Assembly (NCBI GenBank): GCA_910577935.1
Contig: CAJTOT010000042.1
Span: 5,769 to 27,537, forward strand
From: an uncultured Hungatella sp.
Lineage (GTDB): Bacteria; Bacillota; Clostridia; Lachnospirales; Lachnospiraceae
Direction of reading: 5' to 3'
DNA: 21,769 nucleotides
In this document: one piece after another, positions 8,191 through 15,080 of the stretch
Layout: every line of letters begins with the position of its first letter
Position numbering within the stretch: position 1 is the stretch's first letter
Notes under the pieces: generated by a model
Seen by the model: only the letters and a program-made list of their open reading frames with translations
Database searches by the model: none
Told to the model about the DNA's origin: nothing
Program-made: the position numbers and the translations under genes

Positions 8191-8693
8191 CGCGTCACCT
8201 CCCGGACACGCTTCCCCAGCTCCTTTTTCACAACCGCACGGTACCTGCCAACGGCTTTCTGCCTCATATACTTTCCCTTCACATAAGAAGTCTTCGTGCC
8301 CACCATGATTCCTCCGCTGCCGTCCGGACTCCTTTCTAAGAGGCCGGAAGTCTCATTGACCACAAGCCCCGGGACAAAATGCTTGTCCATGCGGTGCCCG
8401 TCGTTGACATAGGAGGCATACTGCATATTGTTGGCAAGGTATGTCTTCACAGCCCCGCCCGCGTAAACCGGAGTCGTCTGGCTGTCCGTCTCCCAGTGTT
8501 CTCCCATCTGACCGCTCCTGGTGTTGGTTCCGGCGATATCCGCGCCTCCGTTTGGCGGGGTATTCTCCACAGCCACCCGGACAGCCTCGATGGTAGCCCC
8601 CTCCGCCACTTCCGCCATAATCTTAGGCACGTTCTGCCCCGCCTTGCGCAGCTCCTCTAAGCGCTTTCTCATCTGGCTCCCAAAACTTGACAT
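8187..8693 (-). CDS. HK97 gp10-like head-tail joining protein (XkdI-like)
   Basis: The 168-residue protein has the HK97-gp10 pattern: an N-terminal amphipathic helix (MRKRLEELRKAGQNVPKIMAEVAEGATIE), an NTPP segment before a flexible loop, a conserved middle (GHRMDKHFVPG) and a basic C-terminal helix (KAVGRYRAVVKKELGKRV). These proteins act at the head-tail interface as tail completion or neck proteins. The ATG at 8693 follows a weak GGGGTGA site. It lies 5 bases after the connector gene and overlaps the terminator gene by a GTGA junction. Length is normal. Confidence 0.8.
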   Translation of the reverse strand: MSSFGSQMRKRLEELRKAGQNVPKIMAEVAEGATIEAVRVAVENTPPNGGADIAGTNTRSGQMGEHWETDSQTTPVYAGGAVKTYLANNMQYASYVNDGHRMDKHFVPGLVVNETSGLLERSPDGSGGIMVGTKTSYVKGKYMRQKAVGRYRAVVKKELGKRVREVTR

Positions 8694-8698
8694 CTATA

Positions 8699-9103
8699 TC
8701 ACCCCCCGATGATGTTGTCCTTCAAAAGCCCCACTTCCTTGTGCTGAAGACCCGTGAGAGCTCCTCCCACCGGGTCATAATAAGCCACCGGCTCCCCCGC
8801 GATATATCTCTCCGGCCTGCTTGAATGCCCCAAGTTCCCGCCTCTGACAATCATCAGCTCGTCTCCCGCCTGAATATCCACGGACAGATCACAGGCCATC
8901 TCCTCCACGGATTGTTCCCTTGCCGCGGTGCCGGTTACGCGGGGGCCTCCGTTCTCAGGCCGGTACACCCGGCAGCGAACAGGAGATACGTTGACCTTCC
9001 GGCGTTTCTGACGGCTCACATTGCCCTCTCGCACCGTATCTGTCCTGTAAATATCCACAGTATCTGTATACCAGTTTTTAAATAAAGGATTATTAAAAAT
9101 CAT
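8699..9103 (-). CDS. Head-tail connector / stopper protein, XkdH-like (DUF3599-like)
   Basis: The 134-residue product starts MIFNNPLFKNWYTDTVDIYR, then has VSPVRCRVYRPENGG, a SVDIQAGDELMIVRG strand pair and a late GEPVAYYDP. This fits the small beta-barrel stopper/connector proteins of PBSX-type phages (XkdH/YqbH group). I chose the ATG at 9103-9101 because it overlaps the preceding TGA as ATGA, with GGGAGGA about 12 bases upstream. A longer reading to 9187 would invade the neighbour and lacks a ribosome site. It probably closes the portal channel after packaging and docks the tail. The exact family is inferred from position and fold-like pattern. Confidence 0.68.
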   Translation of the reverse strand: MIFNNPLFKNWYTDTVDIYRTDTVREGNVSRQKRRKVNVSPVRCRVYRPENGGPRVTGTAAREQSVEEMACDLSVDIQAGDELMIVRGGNLGHSSRPERYIAGEPVAYYDPVGGALTGLQHKEVGLLKDNIIGG

Positions 9104-9636
9104 ATGGCGTACATTCCTCCCATTCCCACCATCCGGGCCATAGTGACTAATTGGGAACCGTACTGTGTCGCGTTCCAGGCCCCCCACTTCTCAGTGCCCG
9201 CAGTGATCGCGCTGTTGTCATAACTGATGGATGTGTTCCCCATGGAAGCCGACTTAACGACTCCAACTTGGTCTGCTCCCGCGGCTGCCTGGGCAGCGTT
9301 TTCAGAAGACGGCGTATAAGTTTTTAAATACAAGGCGGCAAAATGGGCTACATAAAGCCCGGCCGCGTATTGCCACATGCTCCCCCACCGGGAGGGAAGC
9401 ACACTGTCATTGGCCTGGCTGATAAAATTCCCAAGCATCTTATCCGGCACCAGGCTCTCCACAGCGGCCTCCTCCCCGTCATCCCCCGAAGAATGCTTCG
9501 TGAACTGGGGAAAATCCTCCAGGAACATCTCCTTCCTATAACTTCCCCGCTCTCCTGTCTGGGGAACATTGGAAGCCGCCGCTCTTGCCCCGACGAAATA
9601 TGAGGCCATTGGATTTGTATGCTCTCCCGACCACAT
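9100..9636 (-). CDS. Head-tail adaptor protein (DUF4054)
   Basis: The product matches DUF4054, the adaptor that sits under the portal: FLEDFPQFT at the N-terminal part, then PDKMLGNFISQANDSVLPSR, the helix MWQYAAGLYVAHFAALYLK, and a C-terminal GAWNATQYGSQLVTMAR segment. The open frame extends to 9705, but that would overlap the upstream gene by 62 bases. The ATG at 9636 (178 residues) lies 7 bases after the upstream stop and is the best start, although its ribosome site is weak; a second ATG at 9609 follows GGGAGAG. The end overlaps the next start as ATGA. It follows the capsid gene as adaptor genes normally do. Confidence 0.8.
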   Translation of the reverse strand: MWSGEHTNPMASYFVGARAAASNVPQTGERGSYRKEMFLEDFPQFTKHSSGDDGEEAAVESLVPDKMLGNFISQANDSVLPSRWGSMWQYAAGLYVAHFAALYLKTYTPSSENAAQAAAGADQVGVVKSASMGNTSISYDNSAITAGTEKWGAWNATQYGSQLVTMARMVGMGGMYAI

Positions 9637-9643
9637 AGGACTG

Positions 9644-9973
9644 TCACTTCGGTTTTTTAGGGTTCTGTTTTCCGACAGGCGTCCCGCCGGCTTTTTCTCC
9701 TGCACCGGAAACCTCCACCCCGTCCTGCTTCTTTTCTACATCCGGGCGGATATCATTCTCCAACGCTTTTTCTCCCGCCTCCATGTCAGCCTTCTCCAGA
9801 TCTCTGTCGCTGTGCCCCTGAGGCGAAAAGACCATTCCAGCCCTGATCGCGCGCCGCACCTGGCCGCTCTCCGCGACATCCTGAGGGATATCGCCGATAT
9901 AGTCCTTTTTAATCAGATAAAGCGAGCCGTCAGCCCGCCTGACCATGTAATTTCTTTTTGATACGATAAACAT
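9644..9973 (-). CDS. Small head-region protein of unknown function
   Basis: The 109-residue protein has an N-terminal basic, beta-like part (MFIVSKRNYMVRRADGSLYL, then KKDYIGDIPQDVAESGQV) and a charged, probably disordered C-terminal half ending PVGKQNPKKPK. I cannot assign a domain. A short protein of this kind commonly lies between major capsid and adaptor genes in PBSX/skin-type phages (yqbF position). AAAGGAGG precedes the ATG at 9973, 11 bases after the capsid gene, so it should be well expressed. The disordered basic tail could contact DNA or capsid, but this is speculation. Confidence 0.72.
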   Translation of the reverse strand: MFIVSKRNYMVRRADGSLYLIKKDYIGDIPQDVAESGQVRRAIRAGMVFSPQGHSDRDLEKADMEAGEKALENDIRPDVEKKQDGVEVSGAGEKAGGTPVGKQNPKKPK

Positions 9974-9984
9974 AAGCCCCTCCT

Positions 9985-11025
9985 TTAGATTCCGTCCATA
10001 TACATGATCGTCTGGTCATAGAAAACTTCCACCTCCGATAAATTCCCGGCATAGGCAGTATCGTAGCAGAAATTCTCCGTGTTCGGCCCCGTCATGGCGC
10101 GGGTCAGCGGCTGCAGCTCATCCATGGCCAGGTAGCGCTCTTTGTTACAGTAAGCCGCCAGACGGTCGGCTCCGTCGTCTCCGGCCCCCTTGCACCACTT
10201 GGTCGCCCCGATAAACAGATCAGAACCATTGAGAGAAGCCACATTGTTTTCCATGAGGAATTTGAGAATCGTCTTTTCCGCCAGCTCCGTCACCTTCTTG
10301 GCAGCGATATAATTGTACTGCTCATAGGGCATGATGATATGATTCGGAATCGCGTCCGGGTCATACTCCGCCCTCTCCCAGGTAGCCAGTATCACGTCAT
10401 TCACATCCTGAAGAATCTGGTCGGGCGTCTTATCTTTCCACTTTGTACTGGGAGTCGCGGCGCCATTGGGGGCAGCTTCCATGATTGTCACATCGGGATC
10501 ATTGACCAGGCCGGTTGTTCCATAAGAGGCGAACCCAGTATAGGTGTTCTCCTCCATATGCTTGTCATAGGTCATCCGCAGGCCGTCACGCAGAAGGCTG
10601 TCAATGTTCCTTCCGGTCATATTGCCCCGCTGCATGTCGATCCACATCACACGGGTTCCCGCGGCGATCATGTGCGCCTTAAACAGCCCTTTGGAGAAAT
10701 CCGCCTGAACCATAGGGATACCGTTGGCTCCGCCGGCGTGAACGATACCTTCCCCGGATCCTCCGGCAATGCCATATCCCACCTGCATGGCTGACACGGT
10801 CTCGGCCCAGCCGCCCCCCACCCGGATCGGGATATCCCTGGTATAAGTAAAACTGGTCAGAGGGGTTCTGACCATCATGTCCCGCTTTTCCAGCTCTGAG
10901 GTCAGGAATGCCTGCCCTGACGCGATGCCCGCCGCATCCATGTTAAATACCGCGGCATTGCCGCCTTTCGCGGACTGGGTGCCGGAAAGCCCCAGATTTG
11001 ATGTCCCAACATTCTTAAATGCCAT
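9985..11025 (-). CDS. Major capsid protein (DUF2184)
   Basis: The 346-residue protein matches the DUF2184 capsid family of HK97-fold shells. Visible family stretches are FLTSELEKRDMMVRTPLTSF, PIRVGGGWAETVSAMQVGYG, the DILLRDGL-like helix with MTYDKHMEENTYTGF, and the C-terminal KERYLAMDELQPLTRA. The ATG at 11025 has a strong AAGGAGG site, as expected for the most abundant virion protein. There is no separate N-terminal delta domain; scaffold function is provided by the DUF2213 protein two genes upstream. The gene order protease/scaffold, cement, capsid is normal. Confidence 0.93.
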   Translation of the reverse strand: MAFKNVGTSNLGLSGTQSAKGGNAAVFNMDAAGIASGQAFLTSELEKRDMMVRTPLTSFTYTRDIPIRVGGGWAETVSAMQVGYGIAGGSGEGIVHAGGANGIPMVQADFSKGLFKAHMIAAGTRVMWIDMQRGNMTGRNIDSLLRDGLRMTYDKHMEENTYTGFASYGTTGLVNDPDVTIMEAAPNGAATPSTKWKDKTPDQILQDVNDVILATWERAEYDPDAIPNHIIMPYEQYNYIAAKKVTELAEKTILKFLMENNVASLNGSDLFIGATKWCKGAGDDGADRLAAYCNKERYLAMDELQPLTRAMTGPNTENFCYDTAYAGNLSEVEVFYDQTIMYMDGI

Positions 11026-11039
11026 GTCTCTCTACCTCC

Positions 11040-11549
11040 TTACGCGTTCTTAATGGTTAAGATTCTCAGCTCCGCCACTCCTGCGGCATCAGCGGTCCCT
11101 TTCCACCGGGCGTTTGTCAAGGCCACGCTGTTTCCCTCATCTGCCGCGGCCTCAAATCCGCCCACCGCAGCGCCGGGCTTGGCTTCATTCGCCTTTGTCC
11201 TGATATATACGGTTCCTCCCGGCACAGGGACGCCGTTTTGGCAGAGCACATTGACACAGCCCCGTTTCATCACCGGAACCGCCTCACCGGGGCGATATAC
11301 GCCCTCGTTCTGATTCAGATAGTCGAACGTGGATTTTACTTCTCTGACCGCTACGCCCAAAAATACGTCATCGGTAGAATCCCCCGTCCAGGGCGCCGCG
11401 GCGCCGCCTGCCCCCATTGCCACAGGCGCCCCGAAGCGCACCTGTTCCGTCCCTCCCAGAGGGTGGGTATCCACCACCATATCCGGCTGCCTTGCGTAGC
11501 TGCCTGCGTAACCGTGGGGCATTGTCTTTCCGATTGTCTGTCCTCTCAT
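11040..11549 (-). CDS. Capsid cement/decoration protein, Gp24-like
   Basis: The 169-residue protein resembles the structural cement proteins (Gp24/DUF2190-like). It has the N-terminal PHGYAGSYARQPD, then VRFGAPVAMGAGG, FLGVAVREVKSTFDY, GEAVPVMKRGCVNVLCQNG and PGGTVYIRTKA, which are short repeated beta elements around a spike-like fold. It likely binds the outside of the shell and stabilises it. I set the start at ATG 11549, because AGGAG lies 8 bases upstream and the ATG overlaps the TGATGA junction after the scaffold gene. A GTG one codon earlier is the alternative. Confidence 0.82.
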   Translation of the reverse strand: MRGQTIGKTMPHGYAGSYARQPDMVVDTHPLGGTEQVRFGAPVAMGAGGAAAPWTGDSTDDVFLGVAVREVKSTFDYLNQNEGVYRPGEAVPVMKRGCVNVLCQNGVPVPGGTVYIRTKANEAKPGAAVGGFEAAADEGNSVALTNARWKGTADAAGVAELRILTIKNA

Positions 11550-12826
11550 CACTTAGTCTCCTTTCTTCTGTGCGGATTTAAGCTGTCATATATGGCCTGA
11601 AGCTCATCATTATCCATGGCTTTCGGCTTGCTGCCCGCCGCTCTTTGCTGAGCGTTCTGCTGGGTTGCCTTCAGGATGGCGGTCATGTCGTCCTGACTGT
11701 TTCCCGCGGTCACCAGACTGATCAAGGCGTCTGACACCGCCTTGCGCTGTGCCGGATCTTTGATGGCGGCAACCGACGGTCTCATGGCTTTGAGTATCCC
11801 AACCGCCAGGGAGCTGTCCATACCCTGTTTCCCGTCCATCTCCTCCGCCGGGACTACGCGGGAGGCCTCCCCATCAACAGGGCTTCCCCCTGTCTGCGCC
11901 GTCACAGAATCACCCGTCAGCTGTTCAATGACGGCATCGATGGAGTCCTTTGTCTTCTCCTTTTCTTTCTCCTTTTCTGCCTCTCTCTCAGCCAGCTTCG
12001 CCATCACCTTGTCGACGATCCCATCCACAACCGACTCATCTGTGGTCTCTGTCTTTTCTTCCGCCGTTTTCTCGTCCTCCTTCGGCTTTCCGTCAGACTT
12101 CTCCCCGTCGTCGTCGAACGCGGCGGCGGCATCCATGGCAAGCCTCTCGATCTCCTCCGGCGATCTGTCCTTAACGGACATCCCGAAGAGTTTGAAAAAT
12201 AACCCGTTCTTCTTCATTGCTTTCCTTTCCGGCCCTTTTACGGCCTGTTGTCTGTCATTTACTGAATCTAAAATAGCAGCCCGCTTCCCGGCCCTTCCCC
12301 GGTCAACGACTGCTATGTGATTCCCTCTGATATTCTTCTGGCTGTAAGTCCCGTCTTTGTCGCGGACATAATCACACTCATATCCACAGGATATCTCCCG
12401 CTTGCCGCCCTGTATGGCATTGATCAGCTCCCTGTCATGGATGTGCAGGTCAGCCACCACATAATCCTGCCACTCTTCTATCCCCCTACGTATGACCTGA
12501 GCGTGTCCCTTTTCATAGAAGGACACATCGTCAGGCCCGATTAAATCAGGCGGGTGATCATTCGTGACAGGCTTGCCCTCAAAGGACGCGAGAGCGGCAT
12601 CGGAAAATACCTCCTCCGGAGGGCGGCGCACCTTTATCACCTGCTCAGCATCAGGCCCTGCAAGCCCAATTTCCCACCCCAAGTACTCCTGATCCCCGGT
12701 GCGGGCAATAGGGACATTCCGACATATTAAAAAGCCCTCCCCAGTTTCGATCTGGTTAGGGCTTATGGTATAGCCATAGTATTGTATCATATTTTGCAGA
12801 TTGCCTCCCTTTAAACCCGGTGTCAT
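11549..12826 (-). CDS. Prohead protease/scaffold fusion protein (DUF2213)
   Basis: The 425-residue protein has a DUF2213 domain at about 15-195 and a separate charged C-terminal half. The N-terminal part shows YYGYTISPNQ, EGFLICRNVPIARTG, TNDHPPDLI, REISCGYECDY and GNHIAVVDRGRAG. H91, S146 and H170 lie in the conserved DHP, EISxGY and NHIAVV blocks, so an assemblin-like Ser-His-His triad is plausible (inference). Residues about 200-330 are Glu/Lys-rich, including an EKEKEKEK run, and residues about 335-425 form a helical scaffold-like end. The ATG at 12826 overlaps the YjcQ stop (ATGA). ATG 12790, 14 bases after AAAGGGAGG, is an alternative start. Confidence 0.85.
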   Translation of the reverse strand: MTPGLKGGNLQNMIQYYGYTISPNQIETGEGFLICRNVPIARTGDQEYLGWEIGLAGPDAEQVIKVRRPPEEVFSDAALASFEGKPVTNDHPPDLIGPDDVSFYEKGHAQVIRRGIEEWQDYVVADLHIHDRELINAIQGGKREISCGYECDYVRDKDGTYSQKNIRGNHIAVVDRGRAGKRAAILDSVNDRQQAVKGPERKAMKKNGLFFKLFGMSVKDRSPEEIERLAMDAAAAFDDDGEKSDGKPKEDEKTAEEKTETTDESVVDGIVDKVMAKLAEREAEKEKEKEKTKDSIDAVIEQLTGDSVTAQTGGSPVDGEASRVVPAEEMDGKQGMDSSLAVGILKAMRPSVAAIKDPAQRKAVSDALISLVTAGNSQDDMTAILKATQQNAQQRAAGSKPKAMDNDELQAIYDSLNPHRRKETK

Positions 12827-13155
12827 AATCCCGGCACCGTCTCTTTAAATGTCTTCAAAAAATCCTTCACCTTTGCCATTTTTGAATTATCCTGCAAAAA
12901 CTCAATGCCCTTTTGCGTGATTCTCAGTTCCAGGATCTTAATTCCAAAACCGCCTCCCATGTGGGGCACGACACAAATCCCTTTGATATATCCTTCCGAT
13001 AACAGGCTTTCCATGATGTTGCCCCAGTACCCGCTATTGATGCCCAACGCGTCCGGCCCAAACACGCAGGTATCAGGCCTCTCCCCCTGTTTGAAACACT
13101 CATATAAATATGTCAATATCCGATACACCATTACAAAGTAATCGTCTTTTGCCAT
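12823..13155 (-). CDS. YjcQ family winged-helix protein
   Basis: The 110-residue protein matches the YjcQ family: DDYFVMVYRILTYLYECFKQG, then NSGYWGNIMESLLSEGYIKG and LELRITQKGIEFLQDNSKM. This is a winged-helix fold seen in many Gram-positive prophages. Its function is not established; DNA or protein binding is possible. Its ribosome site AAAGGG overlaps the stop of the Cys-rich gene, and its stop overlaps the DUF2213 start. It is AT-rich (about 44% GC by hand count), like the metallopeptidase end of the MuF gene. That pattern makes it part of an inserted accessory cassette between portal/MuF and scaffold. A role as partner or immunity protein for the MuF toxin domain is only a hypothesis. 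Confidence 0.82.
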   Translation of the reverse strand: MAKDDYFVMVYRILTYLYECFKQGERPDTCVFGPDALGINSGYWGNIMESLLSEGYIKGICVVPHMGGGFGIKILELRITQKGIEFLQDNSKMAKVKDFLKTFKETVPGL

Positions 13156-13158
13156 AGT

Positions 13159-13395
13159 CTACCCTTTCGAGTTCTTCAATCTCATCATACGGGCGTATAA
13201 CCCATCCGCCGGCGGCTCGCCATAGATTCTGTCACTTTCCTTTTCCTCAAAAAAATATCCTGGCGCGCATTCAACACCTGGCCCGGCCTTTATCATCACT
13301 TCTAAAGGGATTCTTTCTGGGAAAGCCTCGCAACAGTTTATTTCTGCTTCATCAAAATAATATTTACAGATATCGCAGTTTGGCATTCTTATCAT
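13159..13395 (-). CDS. Small cysteine-rich protein of unknown function
   Basis: The 78-residue product begins MIRMPNCDICKYYFDEAE and carries five cysteines (C7, C10, C21, C22, C43), with a CxxC pair followed by CC and a later CAPGYFFEEK. The spacing suggests a metal-binding knuckle. I do not recognise a named family with certainty. The ATG at 13395 overlaps the TGA stop of the MuF gene (ATGA) and follows AGGTGG by 8 bases; a GTG four codons earlier is less likely. GC is about 46% in the part I counted. Its coupling directly behind a toxin-like domain makes it the first candidate for an accessory or immunity gene; this is inference. Confidence 0.75.
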   Translation of the reverse strand: MIRMPNCDICKYYFDEAEINCCEAFPERIPLEVMIKAGPGVECAPGYFFEEKESDRIYGEPPADGLYARMMRLKNSKG

Positions 13396-15080
13396 TGCTT
13401 TTTCCACCTTTCGATGTATTTTTTTATTAACTGCCGCATACGGAAAGGAATCTTTTCTCCATTTCGATATTTTACAAATGCTTCCGCCAGAGCTTCCACC
13501 CCTTTTCCGCTTTCATCGGCATATCCTGATATTCCGCGAACAAAAGTTTTGTTTATTCTTTCAGACAGCGTTGCATATTCCTCATATGTCTTACATCCCT
13601 GAAAAGTCAATATGTGGGCCATTTCATGCGCGACGCAATCTTCCAGCTTCCTTGAGGCGAAAAAACCACTTTCATATTGTTTCCTTATTCTGCGGTCAAT
13701 CTGAGTATAATCGATATCAGTATTGATAGCAAGCCCCATTTTTAAGCCTTCCTCAGTCTCATAAGGCCCGACCATAAAATATGTATTTCTCTCACGGGGT
13801 CCTAATGACTCTATGAAGATCTCCCCTATTCGGAGATCATAGTGTTTTTCTATGAGGGTGATCGCTTTCTCAATCTGGATTCTTCTGTCCTCCGTCATCC
13901 CTCTGACACCCATCACATCGTCCGGGACCTTTATCCGCATCTTGCTGATTACGGGCTTCTCTATCAATGGCTTATTTCCCTGGTATCTTTGTCTCCATTC
14001 CTGATACGCCTTATCTCCCAGCTGTTTGTGCTTTCGAAATGTCTCAAAGTCTTTTGGAATTTCATTTCCCAATACTGCCCTATATTCCTTATGCTGTCTC
14101 ATGTCCCTCAGCAGCTTCTGCCTCGCCCTCTCCTTCTCCCGGTACGCCTCAATCTGCTTTTTCGTCCGGGGATCCCGGGTAATAGGGTTTGTGATGGGAT
14201 TTGAAAATTCCTTATCCCTCTGTATCTGTTTCTCGCTCTTGCCGATGGTGGTATACTTAACTAAGGCGTGGAGGCAGTTCGGGTGTATATTCAGATAGGT
14301 ATTGGTCAAATCCTCCGGCCCGAACGGGTCAACCTTCCCGAATGCCAGGGAAAGAGGAGGATAATCCGGGCTGGCGCCGCTTTTAGAGTACACTCTGCCT
14401 TCCAGAGGCGCGCACACCGGGCAGGTGCTCCCGATTTTCACAATCTGCCACAAATCATAGTCATCAGCAGTCAAAACCGCTGCCACCTCCGCCTGTCTGG
14501 CCGTAGTCCTCACCGCCATATTTCCGTAGCTCTCCAGGCTCCACTGTCTCCCCGCTTTGTCCACGAACGCCGTGATACCCTTGTTCCGCATCTCCCGGAC
14601 AAGCTGCTCGCTGGTTATATTCCAGCCCCTGCCTGACGCCTCCTGCGCAAGCACCTGTCTCAGCGCCGCCTCCCGGAATGGGTCAGCTTCCAGGCGGGCT
14701 ATGGTATACAGCCTTTCCACGGTTTTATAAGCTGTCTCTGACGCTTCCGTCAGCTCCCCCAGCAGGTTGTTGCCCAGCTGCTGGACCACAGCCGTCTGAG
14801 TGGCCGTGAGCACTCTGGCGTTGCGGTATCCGGCGGCGTGCTTGTCAGAGCGGTAAAAGATGGTCTCGATCATAGAAGGCACATAGGACCAGGACTCATC
14901 CACCATGTCCCTCAGGATACGCTGTACCCGCTCCAGGGAAGCCGCCTCGGCGTACTCCACCAGGCCCCTGCTTCGCTTTCTGGTGATCTCGTTGACCAGC
15001 TCCCTCTCCGTCCGCAGAAACAGCATCCTCATAAACGCCGTGACATCCGTTTTCTCGGGGGGCCTGATCAGCTTTGCCAT
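13392..15080 (-). CDS. MuF-type minor head protein with C-terminal HExxH metallopeptidase-like domain
   Basis: The 562-residue protein has three parts. Residues about 1-280 form the MuF/SPP1-gp7 minor head region, with C220-x2-C223 (STCPVCAPLEG) and H266-x2-C269-x-H271 (NIHPNCLHAL). A charged linker follows at about 285-375. Residues about 378-562 are a separate domain with H485-E-M-A-H489 in CVAHEMAHIL and E529/E533 in GVEALAEAFVKY, matching a gluzincin-like zinc peptidase. MuF proteins are packed with the head and may be ejected with DNA; MuF proteins carrying variable toxic C-terminal domains are known in temperate phages. GC falls from about 59% in the N-terminal half to about 40% over the peptidase. 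The ATG at 15080 has GGAGG 7 bases upstream. The substrate is unknown. Confidence 0.88.
   Translation of the reverse strand: MAKLIRPPEKTDVTAFMRMLFLRTERELVNEITRKRSRGLVEYAEAASLERVQRILRDMVDESWSYVPSMIETIFYRSDKHAAGYRNARVLTATQTAVVQQLGNNLLGELTEASETAYKTVERLYTIARLEADPFREAALRQVLAQEASGRGWNITSEQLVREMRNKGITAFVDKAGRQWSLESYGNMAVRTTARQAEVAAVLTADDYDLWQIVKIGSTCPVCAPLEGRVYSKSGASPDYPPLSLAFGKVDPFGPEDLTNTYLNIHPNCLHALVKYTTIGKSEKQIQRDKEFSNPITNPITRDPRTKKQIEAYREKERARQKLLRDMRQHKEYRAVLGNEIPKDFETFRKHKQLGDKAYQEWRQRYQGNKPLIEKPVISKMRIKVPDDVMGVRGMTEDRRIQIEKAITLIEKHYDLRIGEIFIESLGPRERNTYFMVGPYETEEGLKMGLAINTDIDYTQIDRRIRKQYESGFFASRKLEDCVAHEMAHILTFQGCKTYEEYATLSERINKTFVRGISGYADESGKGVEALAEAFVKYRNGEKIPFRMRQLIKKYIERWKKQ

Noticed and set aside
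11935..11995. Tandem nucleotide repeat or CRISPR-like array
   Set aside because: The cttttct-rich stretch simply encodes the EKEKEKEK run of the scaffold linker; there are no spacers or regular repeat units, and no CRISPR array was seen anywhere in the window.
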